From the NCBI RefSeq assembly GCF_009711345.1, contig NZ_SMMA01000061.1, positions 122,361 to 186,360 on the forward strand: a stretch of DNA of 64,000 nt, read 5' to 3'. Source of the stretch: Pseudovibrio flavus (GTDB taxonomy: Bacteria; Pseudomonadota; Alphaproteobacteria; Rhizobiales; Stappiaceae). This document shows, piece by piece, positions 18,774 to 27,591 of this stretch; position 1 is the stretch's first letter, and every line of letters starts with the position of its first letter. The notes under the pieces are model-generated. The model was not told the DNA's origin. It ran no database searches and saw only the letters and a list, made by a program, of their open reading frames with translations. The position numbers and the translations under genes are program-made.

Positions 18774-19127
18774 TTAGCTCCCCCGATAGGTTGAATAGCC
18801 AAATGGCGAGAGCAAAAGCGGCACATGATAATGGCTTTGAACGTCACTAATGCTGAAACGAAGGGGTATCACATCAAGAAACAGGGGGCGCGCGCCGGCC
18901 TGCGCAGTCTCGAGCAAATAATCACCTGCATGAAACACCAGCTCATAGGTGCCCAACGCGAAGTCATCACCCTGCATGAGCGGCGCATCCACGCGTCCAT
19001 CACTGTTGGTCGTGTACTTGCCCAAAAGAACACGCTGCTCGCCATCGAGCCGATAAAGGTCGATTGCAAGTTTGGCTGCAGGAATACCGCGTGCTGTATC
19101 CAGCACGTGTGTGGTCAACGCCCCCAT
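18774..19127 (-). CDS. uraH: 5-hydroxyisourate hydrolase
   Basis: A 117-residue transthyretin-like 5-hydroxyisourate hydrolase, which opens the product of PuuD to OHCU, the substrate of UraD. Family residues are present: H7 in [10 protein letters not shown]45 in [10 protein letters not shown], a histidine near residue 100 in SHYHVPLL, and the diagnostic C-terminal tetrapeptide YRGS. No signal peptide is seen, so it acts in the cytoplasm. It is the first gene of the purine operon after the LysR gene, and the 110-base gap in front of it probably holds the main promoter. Confidence 0.95.
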   Translation of the reverse strand: MGALTTHVLDTARGIPAAKLAIDLYRLDGEQRVLLGKYTTNSDGRVDAPLMQGDDFALGTYELVFHAGDYLLETAQAGARPLFLDVIPLRFSISDVQSHYHVPLLLSPFGYSTYRGS

Positions 19128-19153
19128 GAAAACTCCCAGTGCGAATGTTAAAA

Positions 19154-19229
19154 GGTGTTTAAAAAATAGACACCGATTAATATATCGCCAAAGCGTGCAC
19201 GAATAAATACTTACTCGATAGCACTTATT
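19154..19229. promoter_or_regulatory. Candidate operator region in front of uraH
   Basis: The 110-base gap between the LysR gene and uraH is AT-rich and holds two inverted repeats. GGTGTTT at 19154-19160 pairs with AGACACC at 19168-19174 (one mismatch). AATAAATAC at 19202-19210 faces GCACTTATT at 19221-19229 (two mismatches). Either could be the LysR-type regulator's site. No clean -35/-10 pair was identified. Confidence 0.35.
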
Positions 19230-19237
19230 TCTGAGCG

Positions 19238-20179
19238 CTATGATGCCAAAACGGCATCACCATGCGGAAGAAGGTCTTTCATTGTTGCTATTGAGTGATC
19301 AAAGAAGATAGCAGGAGCCAAAGCAAGGCTGCGCATGGCCGATGTAACAATGGTGAATTGATCAGGCCGAAGCCCGCTATCCATAAGGGGCCTGAAAATC
19401 AGCTCACCCTCTTCCTGCTCCCGCTCGGTACCAATTTGTGTTTGGAAAGCGATACTTAGCTTGTCAGCAATCATCTTCTTCATAAAGCGAAGAGAATTGG
19501 CCTCTAGGCACATATTCGCGCGAACATCAGCAGGATCAAGCACTGCGTTGAGCTGAGTGCGCAAGGAGAGATCCTCGCTAGGCAGAGCGATGGGGTAAGA
19601 CATGCAGCGAGCAACAGTTATCTCCGGCTCGTTAGCCAGCGGATGCTCAGGGTGCATAATCGCGCCGATCTGTAGCTCTCGGCGGAATGCGATATTTAGT
19701 GATGTGCTGGAGGCGGCGTTGAAGGTGAAGCCGACATCCACCTCTGCCTGCTCAACCGCCTGCAGCACTTGAGCGGAGCCAGCTACCTGCACCCGAATGT
19801 GAATACCGGCATACTGACGCTGAAAACTCTGGATGATTTGCGGCAGCAGCGCTTCACTAACACTTTCAACGGCAGCAATAGAAACATGGCCGCGCCGAAC
19901 GCCTTTCAAGGCATCCAGCTCGTCTATCGTTCCGCTGAAATCAGAAAGCGTGCGCTTGATATGAGCAAGAAGAATTTCTCCGGCGGGTGACAGGCGAATA
20001 CGCCTGCCAACGCGGTCGAAGAGTTGCAGGTCCAACTGGGCTTCTAATGTGAGGATTTGCCGGTTTACAGCAGAAGACGCAACATTGAGCTTACGGGCAG
20101 CTGCACGTATGGAGCCCTCTTCCGCCGCTAGAGCAAAATACCGCAGCGACGGCGCGTATAAAAATCTGGACCTGTCCAT
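19238..20179 (-). CDS. LysR-family transcriptional regulator
   Basis: A 313-residue LysR-type regulator. The N-terminal winged helix-turn-helix spans about residues 8-67, with [20 protein letters not shown] and [15 protein letters not shown]; the rest is the effector-binding domain, with [17 protein letters not shown] starting it. It lies directly upstream of the purine genes on the same strand and is the obvious candidate to control them, with a purine or urate-like effector. That target is inferred from position. It is not in the usual divergent LysR arrangement, so it may be read from its own promoter in the 24-base gap or within the preceding quinone oxidoreductase gene. Confidence 0.9.
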   Translation of the reverse strand: MDRSRFLYAPSLRYFALAAEEGSIRAAARKLNVASSAVNRQILTLEAQLDLQLFDRVGRRIRLSPAGEILLAHIKRTLSDFSGTIDELDALKGVRRGHVSIAAVESVSEALLPQIIQSFQRQYAGIHIRVQVAGSAQVLQAVEQAEVDVGFTFNAASSTSLNIAFRRELQIGAIMHPEHPLANEPEITVARCMSYPIALPSEDLSLRTQLNAVLDPADVRANMCLEANSLRFMKKMIADKLSIAFQTQIGTEREQEEGELIFRPLMDSGLRPDQFTIVTSAMRSLALAPAIFFDHSIATMKDLLPHGDAVLAS

Positions 20180-20203
20180 TCCCCCGCCCCTGAACTCTCC
20201 TGC

Positions 20204-21181
20204 TTATGGCAGCAACAGTGTTGTGCCGACAGTTTTGCGCTCTTCAAGGTCGCGGTGAGCCTGCTCGGCATCCTTCAAAGCATAACGCTGGTTGATATGG
20301 ATTTTCACGTCGCCGCGAAGCACCACCTCAAACAGATCGTTTGCAGTGGTTTCCAAACGCTCACGGGTGCCGATGTAGGTAAACAGCGTCGGACGGGTCG
20401 CGAATAAAGAACCCTTTTGCGCCAGAAGACCCATATCGACCGGAGGCAGAGCGCCAGAAGACTGACCAAAACTCACCCACATTCCCATTGGGCGGATACA
20501 GTCGAGAGAGCCGGGATATGTATCCTTGCCAACGCCGTCGTAAACCACGTCACAGCCGCGACCTTCGGTGATCTCCTTCACGCGGGCTACCCAATCTTCT
20601 GTGCGGTAGTTGATAACGTGCTGGAAGCCGTTTTCACGGGCAAGATTGCCCTTTTCATCAGAACCAACAGTGCCGATGACTGTGGCACCGAGACTTGCAG
20701 CCCACTGACCGAGAATAAGACCAACACCACCGGCAGCAGCGTGGTAAAGCAGCGTGGTGTTTTCATCCACGTTTACGATTTGGCGAATAAGGTACTGCGC
20801 GGTCATGCCTTTAAGCATCATCGCCGCTGCAACCTGATCAGAAATACCTTCTGGAATTTTTAGAAGATTAACTGCTGGAATGACGCGCTTTTCAGCGTAG
20901 GCACCAATTGGCCCCACGTAGCAAACGCGGTCACCAACATCAAAGCCCTCAACATCGTCCCCAAGCGCTTCAATGATGCCAGCACCTTCGTTGCCTGGAG
21001 AAAATGGAAGACCAACAGGGCTCGGGTAAAGACCGGAGCGGAAATAGGTATCAATGTAATTGAGGCCAATCGCTGTATGGCGCACCAGAACCTCACCCGG
21101 ACCGGGCACCGGCTCGCCAACTTCTTCCCATTTCAGGACTTCAGGTCCACCGGTTTGCGATACGCGAATTGCAAAGGCCAT
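20204..21181 (-). CDS. NADPH:quinone oxidoreductase, zinc-independent MDR family
   Basis: A 325-residue medium-chain reductase of the quinone oxidoreductase (QOR) type, catalysing NADPH-dependent reduction of quinones or enones in the cytoplasm. The start has the family pattern (GGPEVLKWEEVGEP), then GLNYIDTYFRSGLYP around residues 39-53, and the nucleotide-binding motif AAAGGVGLILGQWA near 148-161. No zinc-binding cysteines of alcohol dehydrogenases are present. It lies between pcs and the LysR gene on the same strand, with the pcs terminator before it. No link with purine use is evident. Confidence 0.88.
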   Translation of the reverse strand: MAFAIRVSQTGGPEVLKWEEVGEPVPGPGEVLVRHTAIGLNYIDTYFRSGLYPSPVGLPFSPGNEGAGIIEALGDDVEGFDVGDRVCYVGPIGAYAEKRVIPAVNLLKIPEGISDQVAAAMMLKGMTAQYLIRQIVNVDENTTLLYHAAAGGVGLILGQWAASLGATVIGTVGSDEKGNLARENGFQHVINYRTEDWVARVKEITEGRGCDVVYDGVGKDTYPGSLDCIRPMGMWVSFGQSSGALPPVDMGLLAQKGSLFATRPTLFTYIGTRERLETTANDLFEVVLRGDVKIHINQRYALKDAEQAHRDLEERKTVGTTLLLP

Positions 21182-21261
21182 TTTCTATCTCCAGATTGGC
21201 GCTCTAACGTAGAAATGCTGAACAGCAGTTGTGGCGCAGTTTTTTTCACCTGACAAGAGCG

Positions 21262-21298
21262 CCATAAAATAAGGGCCCCAGTTTGCACCGGAGCCCCT
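21262..21298 (-). terminator. Intrinsic terminator of pcs
   Basis: On the minus strand an 11-pair stem with one bulge (arms at 21272-21282 and 21287-21298) and a GCAA tetraloop is followed by TATTTTATGG. It lies 40 bases after the pcs stop and before the quinone oxidoreductase gene, so it should end the DUF2182-pcs transcript. Confidence 0.7.
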
Positions 21299-21338
21299 AA
21301 TGGCAAATTAAGAAACCGTGGGAACGCTCTGGCGGTTC

Positions 21339-22034
21339 CTACACCTTACGAAGAATTTGCTGCACAAATCCGGCAAGGAAAAGGTATGCACTGGTAATTC
21401 CGATTGTAATGCTTACCCACAATGGCTGCGCGAAGGCTTCCACGATGGACCAACCAAGCGCCGCAGACCAAACAGCAAGCATGGTGAGCGTTAGAACGCG
21501 CCACTTAACGGTTCTTACCGGATGGACGAAATCTACCGGCACAAAGGTCAAAACGCAGCACAGCGCGACCATTGCAAGAATAAGCGGCTCGCTTGCCTGC
21601 AGCGCAACAAGCACCACGATGACCATATTCCATACACCCGGAAAACCGCTAAAGCCGCCGTTTTCCGTCTTCATATTGTTGTCAGCGAAATAGATCGCGC
21701 CAGTGAAGACGATGAGCGCACCGCTCACAAGGCCCCAGAATTCGGAAAGAAGTCCGCTCTGGTAAAGGGCAAATGCTGGCAGGAATGTATAGGTCGCATA
21801 GTCGATCACAAGATCAAGAATTGTGCCGTTCCAGCGAGGCAGACGCTCTTTCACCTTAAAGTGACGCGCCATAGGACCATCAAGACCATCAACAACCAGC
21901 GCGACCCAAAGCCAGAAGAACATAAGTGGGAGGTCGTTCTGAGCACCTGCAATCATAGCCAATAGTGCTATAGGCGCACCAAGGGCCGTAAGAATGTGGA
22001 TCAGAAACAGCCGTGTCTGCGTCATGGTTGGCAA
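21339..22034 (-). CDS. pcs: Phosphatidylcholine synthase
   Basis: A 231-residue, strongly hydrophobic protein with the CDP-alcohol phosphotransferase motif: D52, G53, A56, R57, G70, D74 and D78, spaced as the family requires. The surrounding residues and length match phosphatidylcholine synthase, which joins choline directly to CDP-diacylglycerol in the inner membrane. The likely start is TTG at 22034, eight bases after AAGGA; an ATG nine bases later is too far from that site. The gene lies 32 bases after the DUF2182 gene, which suggests a common transcript. Confidence 0.9.
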   Translation of the reverse strand: MPTMTQTRLFLIHILTALGAPIALLAMIAGAQNDLPLMFFWLWVALVVDGLDGPMARHFKVKERLPRWNGTILDLVIDYATYTFLPAFALYQSGLLSEFWGLVSGALIVFTGAIYFADNNMKTENGGFSGFPGVWNMVIVVLVALQASEPLILAMVALCCVLTFVPVDFVHPVRTVKWRVLTLTMLAVWSAALGWSIVEAFAQPLWVSITIGITSAYLFLAGFVQQILRKV

Positions 22035-22066
22035 AAGACTTGTCCTTAATTCTCAGTCAAACCGGG

Positions 22067-22981
22067 TTAACGGGCAACAAACAGGGCACTCAGCGCATCC
22101 ATAATAGGCAGCGAACCTAGCATAAAGTAAAGGTTCGCCATGCCCCATAAGAGTAGAGCAATGCCGATGCCATAGGTAAACCAGTTTGATCGCGTTGTTT
22201 TTTCCAGTGCCATAACAAGACCGAGCAGCGCGATCCAGAGAATATTCATGATTCCAACTGCAAACATCAGCGTCATAAGCGCCCAGCAGCATCCAAGGCA
22301 GTTAAGCCCCTCTTCCACACCAAAGCGAAACGGTGAAACGCCGCGTTCAGCAGCAAGGCCCGCCTTCTCCACTTTCGGGTTGCGGCAGCGGTCAAGGCAA
22401 GCAAGCTTGAACGGCGTAAACTGGTAAAGACCGGCCGCTAGAATGATGGAGACGGTCAGCCCCTGAAATGCAGGCACCATCATCGTCGTCAGGCTACCGG
22501 CGGCATGCATTGCAAGCTGCAAGCCACTGGCGATCGCGCTAAACAGCGTCCAGACAGCCAGATAACCAAGCGCAACCACCAGAACCGAGTTTCCTTTGCG
22601 AACAGCACTAAAGCGCGAGAGCATAGGCGCAGCACTTGGCAACATCATCGCCAGCACCATCATGATCCACATCAGGAAGATCCAGAGGAAATCCTGAAAG
22701 TTGTAGGATGAAAGCTCGGGCATGCCGAATGTAGCTGCTGCCATCGGCACACACAGCGCCGCAAGCTGAGCTCGAACTGGCGCAGATAGCCCTTCAAAGA
22801 TGGTGGACTGGTTGAACACCTCCATCCCCGGCCCCATCGCACCCATGTCCATGGAGCCCATCATATCGACAACCATGTACCCCAGATAAACCCAGCCAAT
22901 AACAACGGCTAAGGACAAAATGGCAAAAGGAACGAGCTGCTCGAAACGGAAAAATGAGGATGGAGCTTTAGGCTGCGACAT
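22067..22981 (-). CDS. DUF2182 predicted metal-binding membrane protein
   Basis: A 304-residue integral membrane protein of the DUF2182 family, whose function is unknown. About seven membrane segments are visible. The family's conserved pieces are present: WIFLMWIMMVLAMMLPSAAPM near residue 100, YQFTPFKLACLDRCR near residue 200, and GLNCLGCCWALMTLMF soon after. The paired cysteines and the methionine-rich N-terminal part (MGSMDMGAMGPGM) would suit a metal such as copper, but this is inference. Its usual DUF1326 partner is not next to it; pcs is downstream instead. Confidence 0.85.
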   Translation of the reverse strand: MSQPKAPSSFFRFEQLVPFAILSLAVVIGWVYLGYMVVDMMGSMDMGAMGPGMEVFNQSTIFEGLSAPVRAQLAALCVPMAAATFGMPELSSYNFQDFLWIFLMWIMMVLAMMLPSAAPMLSRFSAVRKGNSVLVVALGYLAVWTLFSAIASGLQLAMHAAGSLTTMMVPAFQGLTVSIILAAGLYQFTPFKLACLDRCRNPKVEKAGLAAERGVSPFRFGVEEGLNCLGCCWALMTLMFAVGIMNILWIALLGLVMALEKTTRSNWFTYGIGIALLLWGMANLYFMLGSLPIMDALSALFVAR

Positions 22982-23079
22982 TGGCTAAAACCGAATTAAT
23001 GGCAAATCAGGCAAAAACTACTGAAACTTCCTTGTAAAAACAATGGATTTCCAACGCTGTTCGATCCTGCGCGCTTGCA

Positions 23080-23107
23080 TTGACGTATGTATATAGATTT
23101 TTATGTA
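23080..23107 (+). promoter_or_regulatory. Candidate sigma-70-type promoter of the UbiH-like gene
   Basis: TTGACG at 23080-23085 and TATGTA at 23102-23107 are 16 bases apart, 37 bases before the start codon, in an otherwise AT-rich gap between divergent genes. AAGGA lies a suitable distance before the ATG. Confidence 0.5.
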
Positions 23108-23143
23108 AACCTGCGTAGAAGAGCAATCAATTAAGGACCTCAA

Positions 23144-24361
23144 ATGGCGGAAATAACCGAAAAGCAATACGCCCCATGCGCAATCGTTGGCACCGGCCCT
23201 GCTGGAATGATAGCTGCGCTGTCGCTTTCTGCCATGAACATTCCTTGTAAGTTGATTGGGCCACCTGCCAATTTGGAAGACATGCGCACAACTGCGCTAA
23301 TGGATGCCTCTGTCGCTTTTCTGCAAAATATGGGGCTATGGCAACATCTCGCCATGGACTTTACCCCCTTGCGCCGAATGCGCTTGATTGATGCAACTGG
23401 CCGCTTGATCAGAGCTCCTGAAACAACATTTGACGCCAGAGAACTAGACCTAGAGGCGTTCGGTTATAACATTAAAAACAATAGCTTGAATGAAACTCTT
23501 TGGAGTTTGGTTCAATCAAGTGAGTACATCGAGCATATCAACGGCTCGCTAAAAACCATCAGCACGAACGATCTTTCTGCGCGCCTTATCCTCACTGATG
23601 GCAGCGCGATTGATGCGGGCGTTGTAATCGGTGCCGACGGAAGAAACTCACCAACAAGAGAAGCGGCAGGCATTGAAACAACACGCTGGTCCTACCCGCA
23701 ATCCGCCCTTGTATTGAACGTTAGCCACTCCCTGCCGCACAACTTCACTTCTACCGAGTTTCATCAGGCAACTGGCCCGCTCACATTTGTGCCGCTACCG
23801 GGCAACGACTCGTCCGTTGTCTGTGTCGTAAAGCCAGAGGAAGGCGAAGCCCTCTTCAATCTCAGCAAAGAAGATCTCGCCCTTGAATTGGAACGGCGGG
23901 CCTCCTCAGTTCTTGGCGCTTTTGAAGTTATCAGCACCGCCCAGCTCTATCCGATGTCGGGTCTCAGGGCCTTGAAGATGTCTGGCAACCGCTCAATGCT
24001 GGTGGGTGAAGCGGCCCATGCATTCCCACCGATCGGCGCGCAGGGCCTGAACCTTTCGCTTCGTGATATCGCTGTAGCGGTGGACCTGATTGTAAAGGCG
24101 GGGGCCAAAGGCGAGCGCGTGGGCGATGCCCAGATGATTGAGGCCTACCACAATCAGAGAAGTGCAGATGTTATCACCCGCACCAACGCGGTGGATCTGT
24201 TGAACCGCTCGCTTCTTTCTGCACACCTTCCGGTACAGATGGTGCGTGCTGTCGGTCTTTACGGCGCTGCCAATCTTCCGTTTTTGAGAAAGCTGCTCAT
24301 GCGCGAAGGCATTGCCCCAAGCTGGAACATGCCGCGCCTGATGATAAGAAAAGGGGCGTAA
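23144..24361 (+). CDS. UbiH/UbiF/COQ6-family FAD monooxygenase
   Basis: A 405-residue FAD-dependent hydroxylase of the ubiquinone-biosynthesis UbiH/UbiF/COQ6 group. The dinucleotide-binding site is CAIVGTGPAGMIAAL near residues 12-26, GADGRNSPTREAAGI near 165 contacts NADPH/FAD, and the FAD ribityl motif is GEAAHAFPPIGAQGLNLSLRD near 285-305. Alphaproteobacteria often use one or two such enzymes for several ubiquinone ring hydroxylations; which carbon this one attacks cannot be read here. It stands alone between divergent DUF2182 and convergent AEC genes. Confidence 0.88.
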   Translation: MAEITEKQYAPCAIVGTGPAGMIAALSLSAMNIPCKLIGPPANLEDMRTTALMDASVAFLQNMGLWQHLAMDFTPLRRMRLIDATGRLIRAPETTFDARELDLEAFGYNIKNNSLNETLWSLVQSSEYIEHINGSLKTISTNDLSARLILTDGSAIDAGVVIGADGRNSPTREAAGIETTRWSYPQSALVLNVSHSLPHNFTSTEFHQATGPLTFVPLPGNDSSVVCVVKPEEGEALFNLSKEDLALELERRASSVLGAFEVISTAQLYPMSGLRALKMSGNRSMLVGEAAHAFPPIGAQGLNLSLRDIAVAVDLIVKAGAKGERVGDAQMIEAYHNQRSADVITRTNAVDLLNRSLLSAHLPVQMVRAVGLYGAANLPFLRKLLMREGIAPSWNMPRLMIRKGA

Positions 24362-24375
24362 CCGCCCCTCTTTTA
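24352..24375. terminator. Bidirectional terminator overlapping a stop codon
   Basis: AGGGGCG and CGCCCCT form a stem with a TAAC loop, and the loop contains the UbiH-like gene's TAA stop. T-rich tails follow on both strands (CTTTTAT on plus, TTTTCTTAT on minus), so it can end both this gene and the convergent transporter gene. Confidence 0.8.
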
Positions 24376-25320
24376 TCCCAGATACCCTGACTTGATGAGG
24401 TAGATGGCAATTGGAACGGTGAACACCGATCCGATTGTACCAACGAGCACAGCCGTAGACGCGCGCTCGATATAGACCTGATATTGCTGGGCCAGAACGT
24501 AAACGTTCGCCGCTGGCGGCAAACTGGCCATAAGCACAGCCGCAAATACCCAAAGCGGATCGATACCGCCGATCATGGTAAGCAGGCCATACGCCAACAC
24601 AGGGTGCAGAATAAGCTTCACGATAAGTAGGAATGGAAGCTCCTCAGGGAAGCGGCGCGCCGGCTGAAGCGCAATCGTAACACCCATTGCAAACAGCGCA
24701 CACGGCGCAGCAGCCGAGCGCAAGAATGTGAGCAGCGTGTCAATCATCACTGGTGGCTTGAATTCCACTGCCGCAGCCAGAATACCAGCAGCCACCGCGA
24801 TAATGAACGGGTGACGGGCAATGGAGATAAGGATCAGCCAGAGGGTTTTTGAAATAGGCTGATCTTCGCGCCCGCCAATCTGCATAAGCAGCGGCACGAG
24901 AATAAACAGCAAGATTGTATCAAAGCACAGGATAAGGGCTGTAGGCACAGCAGCCGCTTGGCCCAAAACGGCAAGCGTTACGCCTGGCCCCATGTAACCA
25001 ACGTTTGAATAAGAGCCAACAAGTGCTTGAACTGTCGAGACTTTTATTACTCCGCCGTTACGCAGCCAGCCGATACCAAATGCCAGAATAAAAGCGATAA
25101 AGGTGGCTGTGGTTGTGGCGAAAACGAAGTCGAACTCCGCCAATTCCTCAAAAGGAGTCTCGGACAGAAGCTGGAAAAACAACGCTGGAAGAGCCAGATA
25201 CAGGATGAAAAAGTTCATCCATGTCAAACCTTCCGTCGATATTTTGGTCACTCGGCCTGATGCGTAGCCGAGGAAAATCAACAGGAAGAACGGCATGGCC
25301 AGATTGAGTACACCGAGCAT
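24373..25320 (-). CDS. AEC (auxin efflux carrier) family transporter
   Basis: A 315-residue inner-membrane protein of the AEC family with ten predicted membrane segments. Typical features are LGYASGRVTKISTEGLTWMN near the start and SYSNVGYMGPGVTLAVLG around residues 122-139, the conserved N-x-G-Y-M-G-P block. Bacterial members export or import dicarboxylates, amino acids or malonate; no substrate can be assigned from this context. The gene stops four bases after the edge of a shared terminator with the UbiH-like gene. Confidence 0.88.
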   Translation of the reverse strand: MLGVLNLAMPFFLLIFLGYASGRVTKISTEGLTWMNFFILYLALPALFFQLLSETPFEELAEFDFVFATTTATFIAFILAFGIGWLRNGGVIKVSTVQALVGSYSNVGYMGPGVTLAVLGQAAAVPTALILCFDTILLFILVPLLMQIGGREDQPISKTLWLILISIARHPFIIAVAAGILAAAVEFKPPVMIDTLLTFLRSAAAPCALFAMGVTIALQPARRFPEELPFLLIVKLILHPVLAYGLLTMIGGIDPLWVFAAVLMASLPPAANVYVLAQQYQVYIERASTAVLVGTIGSVFTVPIAIYLIKSGYLG

Positions 25321-25514
25321 CAGTATTCCGATCTGTTCGTATTGCGTTTGAACAAGTTAGCCATCACGCAAGCTGCTGGTTGCCTTTAGCCCCTTAATTG
25401 GCTAATCACCCTCTAGCTCCGAAAACGGCCTCTTGGTTTCTTAATTTTGAAACCGTTGCTTATTCGGAATTCGATGCAGAAACAACAGAAATAACAAAAC
25501 GGGTTTGCCTCTTT

Positions 25515-26384
25515 ATGAAGACTGCAAAGTCCATTGCACATACTCTGGAATATGCAGCCCTTGTTTCTGCAAGTGCGCTTCTACATCTGTTACCCCTTGA
25601 TACCGCTGCAGGTTTCATGGGTCGTGCATGGCGTTTTATCGCCCCGCGTACAAAAAGACACCCTCGCGCACGGGCCCATCTAATGGCCGCCTATCCACAA
25701 ATGACGATGGGTGAAGCCGACGCTATCCTCTATCGCATGTGGGACAATCTGGGACGTGTGTCTGCTGAGACGCTTCTACTAGACCGTTTCATCAAAGACC
25801 CTGCCCGCGTTCAGTTGCGCAACGGAGCAGAACTCGAAGAAATGCTAAACGGCGCGAACGCTGTTCTCGTCACTATGCACGGCGGCAACTGGGAACTGGT
25901 GAGCGTACCCGCTGCCCGCGTGGGCATTGAGCTAGCAGGCGTTTATCAAGCCCTCGCCAATCCTAAGTCTGACGAGTTCCTCGCAAAAGAGCGCGAACCG
26001 CTCTACAAGCGCGGCCTGTTTAAAAAAGGCCACAGCACCGGCAAAAAGCTCATCAATGTGCTTCGCACCGGTGGTTCTCCCTGTTTCGTGGGGGATGTGA
26101 GAGACAAGCGCGGCGTAGAGATCGAATTTTTCGGTCAGAAAGCCTCCGCAACCCATATTCCAGCACTTCTTGCCCGCAACGCTGGCGTTCCGCTTATCGC
26201 GATCCGCGCAGTGCGCACGCATCGCTCGAATTTCGAGATTGAAGCCGCGCCGGTTACCTACCCTGTAACCGATGACAAGCGCGCCGATGCGATTGCTGGA
26301 ACACAGGCTCTGCACAGCACCTTTGAAAAGTGGATCAGACAGGACCCTGCCCAGTGGATGTGGATCATCCGCAAGTGGGACTAA
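25515..26384 (+). CDS. Lipid A-type lysophospholipid acyltransferase (LpxL/HtrB family)
   Basis: A 289-residue acyltransferase of the LpxL/HtrB family, which adds a fatty acid to lipid A or a related lipid at the inner membrane. A hydrophobic N-terminal segment lies around residues 10-30. The catalytic H-x4-E motif is HGGNWE near residue 119, and later FVGDVRDKRGVEIEFFG matches the family's second block. I chose the ATG at 25515 because the 39 residues encoded upstream of it do not resemble the family; the ribosome binding site is weak, so the start is uncertain. The neighbour downstream is a CoA-ester lyase with its own spacing. Confidence 0.82.
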   Translation: MKTAKSIAHTLEYAALVSASALLHLLPLDTAAGFMGRAWRFIAPRTKRHPRARAHLMAAYPQMTMGEADAILYRMWDNLGRVSAETLLLDRFIKDPARVQLRNGAELEEMLNGANAVLVTMHGGNWELVSVPAARVGIELAGVYQALANPKSDEFLAKEREPLYKRGLFKKGHSTGKKLINVLRTGGSPCFVGDVRDKRGVEIEFFGQKASATHIPALLARNAGVPLIAIRAVRTHRSNFEIEAAPVTYPVTDDKRADAIAGTQALHSTFEKWIRQDPAQWMWIIRKWD

Positions 26385-26507
26385 GCCAGCACGCCTGCCA
26401 ATAAGGCCTACCAAATCCTAGGCCATTGGAACTATTTTGCACCGCACAATTCGCGCTATACTACTCCTACGTAACGAGAGATTCCCGTAGGAGGCACAGA
26501 GCGCACC

Positions 26508-27548
26508 ATGAAGTCCCCAAAGGCGTTTTTTAAACCATTAGCCCTTGGAGCACCCGCTCCACTTAAAGAAACGCCTGTGGCTCTGGAGCGCATGATCCAC
26601 TTCGTCCCACCTCATATCGAGAAGGTGCGCGCGAAAATCCCTCAGCTCATCAATCAAGTGGATGTCATTCTGGGTAATCTGGAGGATGCAATTCCAGCAG
26701 ACAAGAAGCTGGAAGCGCGAGCTGGGTTTATTGAGATGGCCAAAGAGAACGACTTTGGCAAAACTGGTCTGTGGGTTCGCATCAACGCACTTGAAAGCCC
26801 GTGGGCGCTGGACGACATTTGCGAACTCGTCGCCAACTGCGGCGATCAGCTAGACGTTATCATGGTGCCAAAAGTCAATGGTCCTTGGGACATTCACTAT
26901 ATGGACCAACTCCTTGCCCAGCTTGAGGCACGAAACAATATTCAACGCCCTATCTTGCTGCACGCCATCTTGGAAACGGCGGAAGGCGTCAATAACGTCG
27001 AGGCGATCGCCGCAGCCAGCCCGCGCATGCACGGCATGAGCCTTGGTCCCGCAGACCTTGCAGCCTCTCGCGGCATGAAAACCACACGCGTTGGCGGTGG
27101 CCATCCAGATTATAAGGTTCTTGCAGACAGCATGTCTGAAGGCACCCGCTTCGGATACCAGCAAGACCTATGGCACTACACTATCGCCAAGATGGTAGAT
27201 GCCTGCATGGCCAATGGCATTAAAGCCTTCTACGGCCCATTTGGAGATTTTTCCGACCCTGAGGCCTGCGAAAGTCAGTTCCGCAATGCGTTCCTCATGG
27301 GCTGCTTGGGCACTTGGACACTCCATCCAAGCCAGATCGATATTGCAAAGACTGTGTTTTCGCCTGATCCAGAAGAAGTTCTCTTCGCCCGCCGTATTCT
27401 GGAAGCAATGCCAGATGGCTCTGGCGCAGTCATGATTGATGGCAAAATGCAGGACGATGCGACATGGAAACAAGCGAAGGTAATAAACGACCTTGCCGAA
27501 CTGGTTTGCACCAAAGACCCTGACCTTGCGGCCCGTTATTCTAATTGA
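26508..27548 (+). CDS. L-malyl-CoA/beta-methylmalyl-CoA lyase-type CoA-ester lyase
   Basis: A 346-residue enzyme of the HpcH/CitE family, closest in pattern to malyl-CoA/beta-methylmalyl-CoA lyase of Rhodobacter. Residues matching that enzyme's site are R91 (WVRINALE), E156 (ILETAEG) and D183 (GPADLAAS); the last two would hold Mg2+. [12 protein letters not shown] near residue 245 and LHPSQIDIA near 270 are further family marks. It should split malyl-CoA into glyoxylate and acetyl-CoA, or make the reverse bond. A good GTAGGAGG-type ribosome binding site precedes the ATG. No other glyoxylate or ethylmalonyl-CoA gene is nearby. Confidence 0.85.
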   Translation: MKSPKAFFKPLALGAPAPLKETPVALERMIHFVPPHIEKVRAKIPQLINQVDVILGNLEDAIPADKKLEARAGFIEMAKENDFGKTGLWVRINALESPWALDDICELVANCGDQLDVIMVPKVNGPWDIHYMDQLLAQLEARNNIQRPILLHAILETAEGVNNVEAIAAASPRMHGMSLGPADLAASRGMKTTRVGGGHPDYKVLADSMSEGTRFGYQQDLWHYTIAKMVDACMANGIKAFYGPFGDFSDPEACESQFRNAFLMGCLGTWTLHPSQIDIAKTVFSPDPEEVLFARRILEAMPDGSGAVMIDGKMQDDATWKQAKVINDLAELVCTKDPDLAARYSN

Positions 27549-27562
27549 TTTGAAAGGTTCAA

Positions 27563-27591
27563 TTGCAACAGAGGCCAGCCTAGCATATATA
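27563..27591 (+). promoter_or_regulatory. Promoter of hspQ
   Basis: TTGCAA at 27563-27568 and TATATA at 27586-27591 are 17 bases apart, an almost ideal housekeeping promoter. The expected transcript start is about 50 bases before hspQ. A six-pair hairpin (GGAGCC/GGCTCC, 27614-27630) lies in the leader just ahead of the start codon. Confidence 0.65.

Noticed and set aside
26405..26424. GGCCTA/TAGGCC inverted repeat after the acyltransferase gene
   Set aside because: The stem is only six pairs and has no T-run; too weak to call a terminator.
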